NCBI GenBank assembly: GCA_003524305.1
Contig: DQHW01000027.1
Span: 25,250-39,915, forward strand
Length of the DNA stretch: 14,666 bases
DNA from: Anaerolineaceae bacterium
GTDB lineage: Bacteria > Chloroflexota > Anaerolineae > Anaerolineales > Anaerolineaceae
Reading direction: 5' to 3'
Positions within the stretch are counted from its first letter, which is position 1. Each line of letters starts with the position of its first letter. Both the position numbers and the translations under genes were made by a program. Below the pieces are notes generated by a model. That model was not told the origin of the DNA, did no database searches, and saw only the letters and a list, made by a program, of their open reading frames with translations. This document shows, piece by piece, positions 7,184-14,666 of the stretch.

Positions 7184-10100
7184 TTGGTTCGCTCCTTTTT
7201 GGCAGGGTAAATGAAAACTCTGCCCCTACATCAGTTTTACCATCTCCCCATACTTCGCCGTTATGCCGAGTCACAATTCTGTGAACAATTGCCAATCCCA
7301 CACCGGTTCCTTCAAAATCACTTGCTTTATGAAGACGTTGAAATAAACCAAATAACTTATTTTTAAAATCCGGATTAAAACCAACACCATTGTCTTTAAT
7401 AGTATAAGTGCATTTTTCAGAATCTGATTCCCCGAAGATTTCGATTGTTGGATGTTCTTTAGGTAAACTATATTTAATGGCATTTGAGATCAAATTCATC
7501 CAGATATGTCGGATAAGAGTTGGATCTCCATAACCCATTGGAAGGTCGTGGACGGTGAATTTTGTTTTTTCCTGAATTTCTGGCGTCATTAATTCCTGAT
7601 AAATTGATTCGACGATTGAATTCATTTCCACATCATCCAGTTTTAACTCACTTCTACCTGCCCTTGAGAGTGAAAGCAAATCCGTGATCAGCCTGTCCAA
7701 ACTTTTTGTGCTGCTGCGGACGATATTTAGAAGCCTGATACCTTCAACATCCAGAACTTTTGCGTAATCTTGTTCGAGAATCCGTGAATACCCATCAATC
7801 GCCCTTAGTGGAGCTCTTAAGTCATGTGAAATGGAATAAGCAAAGGATTCAAGTTCCTCATTGGAGGCTTTTAACTGGGCAGTTCGTTGATTTACCCTTT
7901 CTTCAAGCGTCTTGTTTAATTGTTTGATTTCTTCTTGTGCTAATTTTTGATCTTCAATGATGGTCAGTAGTGCCCGGCGGGATTGTTCTGCTTGTTCCAA
8001 TAATTTTTGTAATTCAGCTTGAGTTTCAAGCAAGCGTTCTTCTTGCCGAATCCGCATCGTTATATCCATAAAGACGCCATCAGTTTTTATCGGTTCGTTG
8101 TTTTCATTTTTTACTAAATGGGCACTTAAAAGAACACTAATAGGCTCTCCGGTGATTTTCTTTGCTGTAATCTGAAAGGATGAGACATAGCCTTTTGCTT
8201 TCATAACCGCCAGGTATTTTTGTCTATCTTTAATATTTTCCCAAAAATCGGGTAAAGATATCCCTCTTGAATCTTGATGTTCAGGAAACCCCAGAATCCG
8301 ATTGAAAGCTTCATTGTGGTCTACTAAAATGCCTTCCAATGTGGCGCTGAAAAAACCCTCATCCAGATTAGCGACTGTCTCTCTGAATTTTTTCTCGCTT
8401 TCTCTTAGTCCTAATTCAGCAATTTTTTGTTCTGTTATATCTTTAACTACAGCGATATGTTGATAATTTTCTGTGTTTTCTCCAGGTTCCCACAAAGGAG
8501 AGGCATTTAATTCTCCCCAAACAATTTTTCCGTCTTTACGGATATATTTTTTTTCGAGTGTATACTCTTTGATTTTTCCACTAATCATTTTTTGATTTAA
8601 TTGAATATTTGATTTTTTAAATCCGCTTTCAGTCACGCTTTGAAATGTTCTTGAAAGCATTTCTTCTTTTGAATACCCTAGAAAATCACAATATTTGTGG
8701 TTTATATCTAGATATTGACCTGTTTTTGTGTCAATTATCGCGACTCCTACAGCGGCGTGTTCAAAAAGCGTAGTAAAACGATGTTCACTGGTAGAAAGTG
8801 CTTGTTCTCTATTCATTCGGTCAGTAATATCCATAACCGAACCCACTATTGAAACCAGGTTATCATTTTCGTCGAACTGTCCCAAAAAAGATGATGAGTA
8901 ATACCCAATAGAGTTGTCGGGTCGCAAAAATTTTTGCTCGTACATTCCAGGTTGATGAGTTTTTATTGCCCGGTCTATTAACTCTTGATCTCTTTTTTGT
9001 TCTTCAGGCCAGGGGGATAGGGCTAAAATGGAGTCTATTCTCGGGGAAAAACTTTGTGGATCAATTTGAAAAATTTTAAATACTTCATCTGACCATTCAA
9101 CCTCGCCAGTATTAACATCCCAATACCAAAAACCAAGATGGGCAATTTCTTGAGCTTCTTTGAGTTTTCGATCGCGCTCCAGTATTTCTGACTGAATTCT
9201 ATTGTTCGTAATCAAAGATCGAATTCGTTGCTGCCGCCAAATTAGGTTTATTGCAATACCAGATGCCAATATCAAACTTGAATAAAGTATCCAGGATAAT
9301 TGCTCGCGTTCTATTAATGGGGCAGCGACTTCATCTTCGTCGATCCTTGACACCAAGAACCAAGGTGTTCCTGGTATTGGACGAACATCTCCGATAACTT
9401 GTTTGTTCCGATAGTTCACACCTTCAACTATTCCGACATAACCCAAAACCGCCTTAACCGATGGTCTATTCGTTTCAGAAAGATCAATATATTTGTTAAG
9501 GGCTGCATTTTCTTCGAAACGAAGATCAGTAAGGTAAACCACCTTATTCTCTTTAATTCCTACGAGAGCGGTTTCTGCACTTTCACTTGGAACTGGCCAC
9601 CTCAAAATTAACGGATATAAATAAACTTGGGGATCAATACGAAACACTACTACTCCTAAAGGAGAAGCACCAATTGTTGAATAGATAGGAACGATCATCT
9701 CTAGATAAACTGGTGAATCTACTGATTCACGGTGAAAATCTAACAAAATGATGTCTCCATCTTCAAGAATTCTTGGAATTTCTTCTTCAAAGTGTTGAGC
9801 CAGAATAATTTCTGAGTTGATACCATTGATAGTTTTATAAGTCGAAGCAGCAACAAAAAATACTTGATCATATTCTCTGTGAGTTAAATATGCTTCCAGC
9901 CAATATTTAATTTGATTAGTGTTATTGATGTCCGTGGGTTTTTTATCAAAATCTTCAATTAACTTACTGAATGAAATATTTTGATAAAAATCTTGTGCAT
10001 CACTGATTCGCTCTTCACGCCAGTTTTGAATATCAGATACTTTGAGAAGAGAAATGCTAGTCAGTTGTGCTTCAACTTGCGCACGATATTGGTTTTGGAA

Positions 10101-10943
10101 ATTTTTAAATGTTAGAAATCCAAGTGATGCGATGCTGGCTGCTATTACAACAAATATCAAAATCAATAGGTTGAGAGATGCTTTTTCTTGGTTTTTAACT
10201 ACTTCAGCAGAAAATATTTTCGGACCATGAGATGTTGCCACTAAAAAATTTGCTCTAAAAATAGCGATTACTTGAAGTAACTCGCCTAATCCAATGCCTG
10301 GCATAATGGGGTTTAATGTTGTTTTTCCGACTGCAAAAAATGAAGGGTAAAATCCGGCAGCAAGGTATGCCAATGAACTGGAAAATAATAAAATCGAAAC
10401 CGGTTTTGAAACCTTTTGATTTTTAAATAAATCAAGAGCAATAATTCCAAGGCTGATACAAACCATGATAAAACTGTAATTTGTGTGAATATAAAACCAA
10501 AAACCAGGGATTCTCGTGCTTGTATCTACCAACCAAAAGGAATCTGTTTGAAAGAAACTTACATTTTGTTGGACCCATAAATCTGATAAAGCTGGAATCC
10601 TTGGAAGGATGATCGTGCCCAGTGGGATAAGACAAAAAGCGATGATTGACCATTTTGATAGCCACGATTTTCTTTGATAATAATAAACAACAAAAAATAA
10701 CCAGAGAACTGGTGTTATCGCAAGAAAAATTCCTCTGATGTCAAACCAGAAGAGAGCCTCTTGTGTTGTTTTACTGACCATCGAAAACAGTTCTGCCAAG
10801 GCAAGAAAAGCTTCTGATAAACCAAAGAAAGCAAAAATTCGAATTCCTGGAATCTCTTTAGGTTGCCTAAAGGCAAAAATTGATAAGGCTAATGCCAATG
10901 TACAAGTGCCAACAATTAATGAGAAAAAAATCTGAATTTGCAT
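7176..10943 (-). CDS. Large membrane sensor kinase: 7TM, dCache, three PAS, HisKA, HATPase
   Basis: A 1255-residue sensor. Residues 1-235 hold about seven hydrophobic helices, resembling the N-terminal 7TM region found in some histidine kinases. An eighth helix (about 257-279) leads into a long extracytoplasmic domain (280-547) with dCache character, ending in GDVRPIPGTPWFLVSRIDEDE. A ninth helix spans about 550-569. The cytoplasmic part has PAS domains at roughly 595-710, 720-838 and 850-965, each ending with a DIT-type motif, and a coiled coil (965-1030). The kinase core has H1040 in SISHDLRAPLRAIDGYS, N box WMNLISNAIKYS (1148-1159), DNGVGF (1184-1189), FGLFQRLH (1198-1205) and EGTGVGLAI (1211-1219). 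This core is the type seen in phytochrome-like kinases that pair with Rcp1 regulators, and such a regulator follows with an 8-base overlap. No GAF or chromophore domain is present, so it is not a phytochrome. ATG at 10943 follows the PAS gene by 15 bases with a weak AAGAG site. The ligand is unknown. Confidence 0.93.
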   Translation of the reverse strand: MQIQIFFSLIVGTCTLALALSIFAFRQPKEIPGIRIFAFFGLSEAFLALAELFSMVSKTTQEALFWFDIRGIFLAITPVLWLFFVVYYYQRKSWLSKWSIIAFCLIPLGTIILPRIPALSDLWVQQNVSFFQTDSFWLVDTSTRIPGFWFYIHTNYSFIMVCISLGIIALDLFKNQKVSKPVSILLFSSSLAYLAAGFYPSFFAVGKTTLNPIMPGIGLGELLQVIAIFRANFLVATSHGPKIFSAEVVKNQEKASLNLLILIFVVIAASIASLGFLTFKNFQNQYRAQVEAQLTSISLLKVSDIQNWREERISDAQDFYQNISFSKLIEDFDKKPTDINNTNQIKYWLEAYLTHREYDQVFFVAASTYKTINGINSEIILAQHFEEEIPRILEDGDIILLDFHRESVDSPVYLEMIVPIYSTIGASPLGVVVFRIDPQVYLYPLILRWPVPSESAETALVGIKENKVVYLTDLRFEENAALNKYIDLSETNRPSVKAVLGYVGIVEGVNYRNKQVIGDVRPIPGTPWFLVSRIDEDEVAAPLIEREQLSWILYSSLILASGIAINLIWRQQRIRSLITNNRIQSEILERDRKLKEAQEIAHLGFWYWDVNTGEVEWSDEVFKIFQIDPQSFSPRIDSILALSPWPEEQKRDQELIDRAIKTHQPGMYEQKFLRPDNSIGYYSSSFLGQFDENDNLVSIVGSVMDITDRMNREQALSTSEHRFTTLFEHAAVGVAIIDTKTGQYLDINHKYCDFLGYSKEEMLSRTFQSVTESGFKKSNIQLNQKMISGKIKEYTLEKKYIRKDGKIVWGELNASPLWEPGENTENYQHIAVVKDITEQKIAELGLRESEKKFRETVANLDEGFFSATLEGILVDHNEAFNRILGFPEHQDSRGISLPDFWENIKDRQKYLAVMKAKGYVSSFQITAKKITGEPISVLLSAHLVKNENNEPIKTDGVFMDITMRIRQEERLLETQAELQKLLEQAEQSRRALLTIIEDQKLAQEEIKQLNKTLEERVNQRTAQLKASNEELESFAYSISHDLRAPLRAIDGYSRILEQDYAKVLDVEGIRLLNIVRSSTKSLDRLITDLLSLSRAGRSELKLDDVEMNSIVESIYQELMTPEIQEKTKFTVHDLPMGYGDPTLIRHIWMNLISNAIKYSLPKEHPTIEIFGESDSEKCTYTIKDNGVGFNPDFKNKLFGLFQRLHKASDFEGTGVGLAIVHRIVTRHNGEVWGDGKTDVGAEFSFTLPKRSEPNE

Positions 10944-10958
10944 CGCTGCTCTTAATAA

Positions 10959-11891
10959 TTAATCTTCAGGTTTTTCAGGCAAAGAGTATTTTGGGGATTT
11001 ACCCTGTTCAATCAACAATTGATTAATCTCTTTTTTCAATTCAATTGAGCGTTGTTCGCGATCAATTGAGACTGAATACCATCTTTGTAATTCCTCCAAT
11101 TGTTCATGCAGTTTTTTATCAGTTTTTTTTCTATCTGTGATGACATCAAAAATGGCCACGAAGTAACCTTTTTCAGGACTGTAAACACTGATGTTGAACC
11201 ACATGTTCAGGGATTCAACAAAAGTTTCAAAAGTTTCAGGATTACCACTTTCTGCAACACGAGCATAGGTAAGCAATATTTGCGGATCAGATTGATGAAT
11301 GCCAGGGATCAGTTCTGATACTTTTTTCCCAACAGCATTCTCCAGCCCTGTTAATTTTTCAAATGCAGAATTTACGCTCAGATACCAAAAGTCGACGGGT
11401 TTTCCGGCCTGGTATTCGATTTTGCAATAGGCGAACCCATTGAGTAAATTTTCAAAGAGATTTTGATAAAGTCGTTCACTATTGGCGATTTCTTGACCTA
11501 ATATTATTCGACCGGTGATATCCAACGAGAGAATGAGTATACCTTCATCGATAGGTTGAATACTGAGATAAAACCAACCTTTGCTGCCATCAGGGAAAAC
11601 AAACTCATTTTCATATTGAATATTTTTTTGTTTGTCCAGACTCTGGCAGACCAATTTATATACTTGTGTTTTTTCTATTCCTGGCCACGATTCTTTATAA
11701 TTCTTACCGATGAGATCTCTATTTGGACGTTGGTTTTGTTTTTCTGCAGCTTTGTTAATATATAAATAGTTCAGATTCTTATCTAAGATCTGAACACCTT
11801 CCAGCATCGTATCAATTATTCTGAATAGTTTGATATTTGAAATTGTTTCAAATTCTTGATTAATATTCTTAGTGACTTGTTCTGTTTTCAT
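10959..11891 (-). CDS. PAS-PAS protein without output domain
   Basis: First gene of the signalling operon: 310 residues, soluble. Residues about 20-130 form one PAS domain (FRIIDTMLEGVQILDKNLNY, then GWFYLSIQPIDEGILILSLDIT) and about 140-255 a second (LFENLLNGFAYCKIEYQAGK, FWYLSVNSAFEKLTG, FNISVYSPEKGYFVAIFDVI). A charged coiled coil follows (255-295). The tail RWYSVSIDREQRSIELKKEINQLL is a form I know from many PAS proteins and kinases, where it sits just ahead of, or in place of, a catalytic part. No kinase, cyclase or DNA-binding domain follows. It may act as an accessory sensor that docks on the membrane kinase encoded 15 bases downstream, whose PAS domains are similar in kind; that is inference. 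ATG at 11891 has GAGGT a few bases upstream. Confidence 0.87.
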   Translation of the reverse strand: MKTEQVTKNINQEFETISNIKLFRIIDTMLEGVQILDKNLNYLYINKAAEKQNQRPNRDLIGKNYKESWPGIEKTQVYKLVCQSLDKQKNIQYENEFVFPDGSKGWFYLSIQPIDEGILILSLDITGRIILGQEIANSERLYQNLFENLLNGFAYCKIEYQAGKPVDFWYLSVNSAFEKLTGLENAVGKKVSELIPGIHQSDPQILLTYARVAESGNPETFETFVESLNMWFNISVYSPEKGYFVAIFDVITDRKKTDKKLHEQLEELQRWYSVSIDREQRSIELKKEINQLLIEQGKSPKYSLPEKPED

Positions 11892-12269
11892 TTTACCTCA
11901 ACCAATCTACGAATAAGGGTGACCAGTTCAAAGGAAAACTAGTAATTAATTAAGCCAAAAACAGCAACAATTAAAACCAGATTTAAATCGTTAAAAACTT
12001 TAATAACATAAAAATCAGTCTTCTTAAATATGGGGTTTCTGGTCATAAGTAACAAGGGTTTGAGCACAAATCCCTCATGTAATGAAATCCCCTTATAAAA
12101 GAATGTGACGAACACAATGATATCCCCATAGATATTGAATTTATTGAAACTCTTACTTCTATTTCTTTTTCAAAAATTTCCAATTCTCCTTTGCAAAGAG
12201 TGCAATCATCTTAATTTGGTTATGTCTAAAAATATTATACAGTGATACCGAAATAAGCATATGAAAAAC
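11892..12269 (-). other. Gene-free stretch, probable 5' region of the signalling operon
   Basis: 378 AT-rich bases between the methyltransferase stop and the first PAS gene, with no convincing gene. It contains the nested inverted-repeat element at 12028-12096. A TATAAT hexamer at 12239-12234 (minus strand) could be a -10 box, though I find no good -35 box at the right distance. The 10-base palindrome CTTTGCAAAG lies at 12188-12197. No clear intrinsic terminator follows the methyltransferase. A promoter for the signalling operon is expected here, but its position cannot be fixed by eye. Confidence 0.5.
12028..12096 (-). repeat. Nested inverted-repeat element, possible structured RNA or operator
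   Basis: On the plus strand, ATATGGGGTTTC (12028-12039) faces GAAATCCCCTTAT (12084-12096): eleven pairs, one T-T mismatch and one bulged T at 12088. Inside it, AGGGTTTG (12055-12062) faces CAAATCCCT (12067-12075): eight pairs and again a single bulged T at 12071, with a 4-base loop. Both helices share the same plan, GGG then TTT with the bulge at the same place, so the arms can also swap partners. On the minus-strand transcript it would lie about 140 nt before the first PAS gene. There is no T run after it, so it is not an ordinary terminator. I do not recognise it as a known riboswitch. Confidence 0.6.
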
Positions 12270-13436
12270 TTATAAAATATAAATTACCTGTTTGACCGAG
12301 ATGCCTCCGTTGATTAAATGGATAGTCTTCTCAGGTTTTTGTAAACCCATGTTGGCAATTAATTGATCATCACTACATAAAACAGAGAAATGCCAGGAAG
12401 TAAAGTTTTGTTTTGCCAAGGTGCCAACTCGTGCATATAGGTCGCGCAAGTCTTTGTTTTCACTAACTCTTATGCCGTAAGGTGGATTGGTGACAATCCA
12501 ACCTGATGAAGAGGGTGATTCAAGCAGTGAGACAGCCTGGCACACAAATTGGATGTGGTCTTTTTGTCCAGCTCGGGCGGCATTCGCTTTAGACATCTCT
12601 ATTGCACCCGCATCGCGGTCATAACCGAAAAGAGGAGGAGAGTCTTTTTGAATTTGTTTCTTGGCGTTGTCTAATATCTCATTCCAGGTCACTTTGTTAT
12701 AAGCCGGCCAGTTCGAAAATCTGAAATTACGGTTGATTCCAGGGGCAATATGCTGTGCCATCATGGCTGCTTCTATGGGGATGGTGCCCGAACCGCAAAA
12801 CGGATCAACTAAAGGAGATACGCCATCCCAGCCTGTAGCCATAATCAGTCCTGCTGCCAGGTTTTCGCGCAAGGGGGCTTTCGCCACCGCCTGACGGTAT
12901 CCGCGTTTGTAAAGCAAGTCGCCAGAAGAATCCAGGCTGATGGTGCAGTTGTCGTTAACCAGTCTAACGAGGATGAGCTGACCTTCAGGGGATTTTTCCA
13001 TTTTCTTGCCAGAAGCAGAGAAATGGTCATCTATTGACCCTAAAATACGCTCTGCCACAGCATCAGAATGATATAGCCTTGATTTATGGCAGGTTACCTG
13101 AACTGAGACTTTTTGACCGGGTACAAGGTATTTTGCCCATTCCAGTTTGGAGGCTTTTTTGCGTAATTCTGCAAATGTAATGGCTTTAAACTCGCCAAGC
13201 CGTACGGTGACCCGACTGGCGGTGCGCAAATGGAGGTTGGCCAGGTAAACGTGTTCCAGCGGCCCTTCAAATTCCATGCCGCCTGTGTCTTCGCCAATTG
13301 TATGAATAACCTGGTTTTCTTCATCTTTTTTGAGTTTTACTCTAACCAGACCAAGCGGTTTGTATTCCGCGGCCAACATGGGTTCAAGCCCGGGGGGGCA
13401 AGAAACATAAAAATGCAGATTTTCATTATTGGTCAT
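12270..13436 (-). CDS. THUMP-domain class I SAM-dependent RNA methyltransferase (RlmL N-half/YpsC/Trm14 type)
   Basis: A 388-residue predicted RNA guanine-N2 methyltransferase, close in length to B. subtilis YpsC. The N-terminal part (about 5-165) is a ferredoxin-like plus THUMP RNA-binding region (YVSCPPGLEPMLAAE, HLRTASRVTVRLGEF, VQVTCHKSRLYHSDAVAERI). The catalytic Rossmann domain follows: YKRGYRQAVAKAPLRENLAA, SAM-binding motif I DPFCGSGTIPIEAAM (211-225), GYDRD (271-275, ribose contact) and the catalytic motif TNPPYG (316-321). Family members methylate 23S rRNA at G2445 (RlmL) or tRNA at position 6 (Trm14); which applies here cannot be decided, so no symbol is given. It lacks the second RlmK domain of fused enterobacterial proteins. 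ATG at 13436 overlaps the upstream stop as ATGA and has GAGGAG 6 bases upstream, so it is translationally coupled to the radical SAM gene. All motifs are intact. Confidence 0.93.
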   Translation of the reverse strand: MTNNENLHFYVSCPPGLEPMLAAEYKPLGLVRVKLKKDEENQVIHTIGEDTGGMEFEGPLEHVYLANLHLRTASRVTVRLGEFKAITFAELRKKASKLEWAKYLVPGQKVSVQVTCHKSRLYHSDAVAERILGSIDDHFSASGKKMEKSPEGQLILVRLVNDNCTISLDSSGDLLYKRGYRQAVAKAPLRENLAAGLIMATGWDGVSPLVDPFCGSGTIPIEAAMMAQHIAPGINRNFRFSNWPAYNKVTWNEILDNAKKQIQKDSPPLFGYDRDAGAIEMSKANAARAGQKDHIQFVCQAVSLLESPSSSGWIVTNPPYGIRVSENKDLRDLYARVGTLAKQNFTSWHFSVLCSDDQLIANMGLQKPEKTIHLINGGISVKQVIYIL

Positions 13437-14666
13437 CGGGAGCTCCTCTGAGGCCTGGTTTTATTCGCGTAGCCACGCGAGGGATTGGATGTTCTCACAT
13501 TTTCCACTTTATTCGCAGAATTTGCTGTTGGTTTGGCGATCATTTCTTTTTGCGCAACTTTTTGAGTTATGTTTTTTTCTACAAAAATGGTTTCACCAGT
13601 AAACGGGTCTTGTTCAGTATAGTACATCACACTCGCATAAGTTGAGGGGGTGGGCGTGAATATCTGAACCTGTTCGGGAGTCAGGCGTAATTTATTGGTG
13701 ACAAATTCTTTGAGCTGCTTCATTTCTCGATCGCTGCTGCCAGGATAGGCCGCTATCAAATAATAAGTGAGATATTGATCTTTGCCTGCTTCATATGTCA
13801 GTTTCTCAAACATCTTTTTAAATTTAAGCAGCGAACCAACTGTCGGCTTACCCATCATTTTTAATACATAAGGGTCGGCATGTTCAGGAGCAACTTTTAG
13901 CTGACCTGAAGTATGGTGAGCAACGATTTCTTTGAGGTAGGCTAATCCGCTTTGCTTATCTGCGAGCACCATGTCGTAGCGGATGCCTGATCCAACGAAA
14001 ACTTTTTTGATACCGGGAATTTGCCGAATTTTGGTTAACAAATCCAGTTGGTTTGTGTGATCAATTTTCAAAACAGGGCAGATCTCGGGGAAGAGACAGC
14101 GGTTGTCAACACACGCACCATTATGCAATTTCTTGGCACATTCAATCGCGTACATATTGGCAGTTGGTCCGCCCAGGTCATTGATGATGCCTTTAAACTT
14201 GGGGTGCTTGGTTATGGCTTGAGCTTCTGACAAGATGGAGGTTTGACTGCGTGAAGCAACCGTGCGGCCTTCGTGGACGGCAATGGCGCAAAAATTACAT
14301 TCGCCGTAACAGCCGCGATGAGTAGGGATGGAGAAGCGGATCGTTTCAAGTGCCTTGACCGACCCTTGTTTTTCGTAATAAGGATGTTGGTCACGTTCGT
14401 AATTAAGTGAATAGATTTTATCCAATTGGGGCTGGGTGAGGGTCAAGGCAGGCGGGTTTTGCACAAGAAAGCGATCCCCTTTTTGTTGGGTCAGACCTTT
14501 AGCGGTAATGGGATCGTTATTCTGATAAAAAAGGTGATACATGTTTGTAAAAGCGGCTTGGTCAGCCAGGCATTCTTCAAAAGAAGGCAGCACAATGTAA
14601 TCAGAGGGTGGCGTTTTTGAAAGGTAGCACAATCCGCGGATGGATAATGGCGATTTCTTCTCTTTG
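13433..14666 (-). CDS. ygiQ: YgiQ-family radical SAM protein, C-terminal part (starts outside window)
   Basis: The reading frame is open to the window edge. The residues before the apparent TTG at 14632 (KEKKSPLSIRG, then LCYLSKTPPSDY) continue the YgiQ family sequence, so the TTG is internal and roughly the first 200 residues lie outside. About 410 residues are visible. The radical SAM cluster motif CYGECNFC (CxxxCxxC, 14311-14288) lies in IPTHRGCYGECNFCAI. YgiQ-specific stretches follow: INDLGGPTANMY, KVFVGSGIRYDM, LKVAPEHADPYVLKMMGKP, YYLIAAYPGSSD and QIFTPTPSTYASVMYYTEQDPFTG. The last 40 residues are a basic, Ser/Asn/Arg-rich, probably disordered tail, also common in the family. The enzyme presumably cleaves SAM through a [4Fe-4S] cluster; its substrate is not known. 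It overlaps the RNA methyltransferase gene by 4 bases (ATGA), which hints at an RNA-related role but does not show one. Confidence 0.95.
   Translation of the reverse strand, partial: KEKKSPLSIRGLCYLSKTPPSDYIVLPSFEECLADQAAFTNMYHLFYQNNDPITAKGLTQQKGDRFLVQNPPALTLTQPQLDKIYSLNYERDQHPYYEKQGSVKALETIRFSIPTHRGCYGECNFCAIAVHEGRTVASRSQTSILSEAQAITKHPKFKGIINDLGGPTANMYAIECAKKLHNGACVDNRCLFPEICPVLKIDHTNQLDLLTKIRQIPGIKKVFVGSGIRYDMVLADKQSGLAYLKEIVAHHTSGQLKVAPEHADPYVLKMMGKPTVGSLLKFKKMFEKLTYEAGKDQYLTYYLIAAYPGSSDREMKQLKEFVTNKLRLTPEQVQIFTPTPSTYASVMYYTEQDPFTGETIFVEKNITQKVAQKEMIAKPTANSANKVENVRTSNPSRGYANKTRPQRSSR

Noticed and set aside
7176..10943. Large kinase as a phytochrome because it precedes an Rcp1-like regulator
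   Set aside because: There is no GAF/PHY chromophore domain or bilin-binding Cys context; the sensor is 7TM, dCache and PAS.
12043..12183. 46-codon minus-strand ORF from TTG at 12183 with AGGAG just upstream
   Set aside because: The ribosome site is only 2 bases from the TTG, the translated peptide looks like random AT-rich coding, and the frame runs through the nested hairpin element. Kept only as a note.
13433..14632. TTG at 14632 as the true start of the radical SAM gene
   Set aside because: The frame stays open to the window edge and the preceding residues continue the YgiQ family sequence, so the gene is cut by the window.
1..14666. CRISPR arrays, tRNA or rRNA genes, insertion sequences, phage or defence genes
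   Set aside because: None seen: no regularly spaced repeats, cloverleaf sequences, transposase motifs or terminal inverted repeats.

Overview
All supported genes in this window lie on the minus strand, so the biological reading order runs from base 14666 down to base 1. The DNA is moderately AT-rich. The protein families are an oxygen-labile-type dihydroxyacid dehydratase, a YgiQ radical SAM protein, and large PAS-rich kinases paired with REC-HD regulators. They fit a free-living, probably anaerobic or microaerophilic bacterium with heavy two-component signalling. The sequence style reminds me of Chloroflexota (Anaerolineae), but this is a weak inference with no marker gene behind it.

Layout in transcription order. 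(1) 14666-12270: the 3' part of a ygiQ-type radical SAM gene, followed with an ATGA overlap by a THUMP-domain RNA methyltransferase. (2) 12269-11892: a 378-base gene-free stretch holding a striking nested two-helix inverted-repeat element (12028-12096). (3) 11891-2668: a tightly packed six-gene signal-transduction operon. Its order is a two-PAS protein, a 1255-residue membrane sensor kinase (7TM-TM-dCache-TM-PAS3-HisKA-HATPase), an Rcp1-like single-domain response regulator, a REC-PAS-kinase, a REC-HDOD protein, and a REC protein with a degenerate HD-GYP domain. Gaps are 27 bases or less and two junctions overlap by 8 bases. None of the six proteins has a recognisable DNA-binding domain. (4) 2667-1: a branched-chain amino acid operon, ilvD-ilvB, running off the window edge.

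The best find is the ilvD leader. A near-consensus sigma-70 promoter (TTGACA, 17-base spacer, TATAAA) drives an untranslated leader of roughly 250 nt. This leader encodes a 34-codon peptide, absent from the supplied ORFs of 60 residues or more, whose residues 7-19 are Leu, Val or Ile at 12 of 13 positions. A strong intrinsic terminator follows before the ilvD start. Segments that could form a competing antiterminator are spaced as in classical ribosome-stalling attenuation. The operon therefore appears to sense charged Leu, Val and Ile tRNA together through leader-peptide translation.

The kinase operon probably works as a multi-step phosphorelay. The membrane kinase passes phosphate to the Rcp1-like regulator encoded directly after it, and the second, soluble kinase and the two REC-HD proteins form a downstream branch. 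The output appears to be protein-protein signalling rather than direct transcription control.
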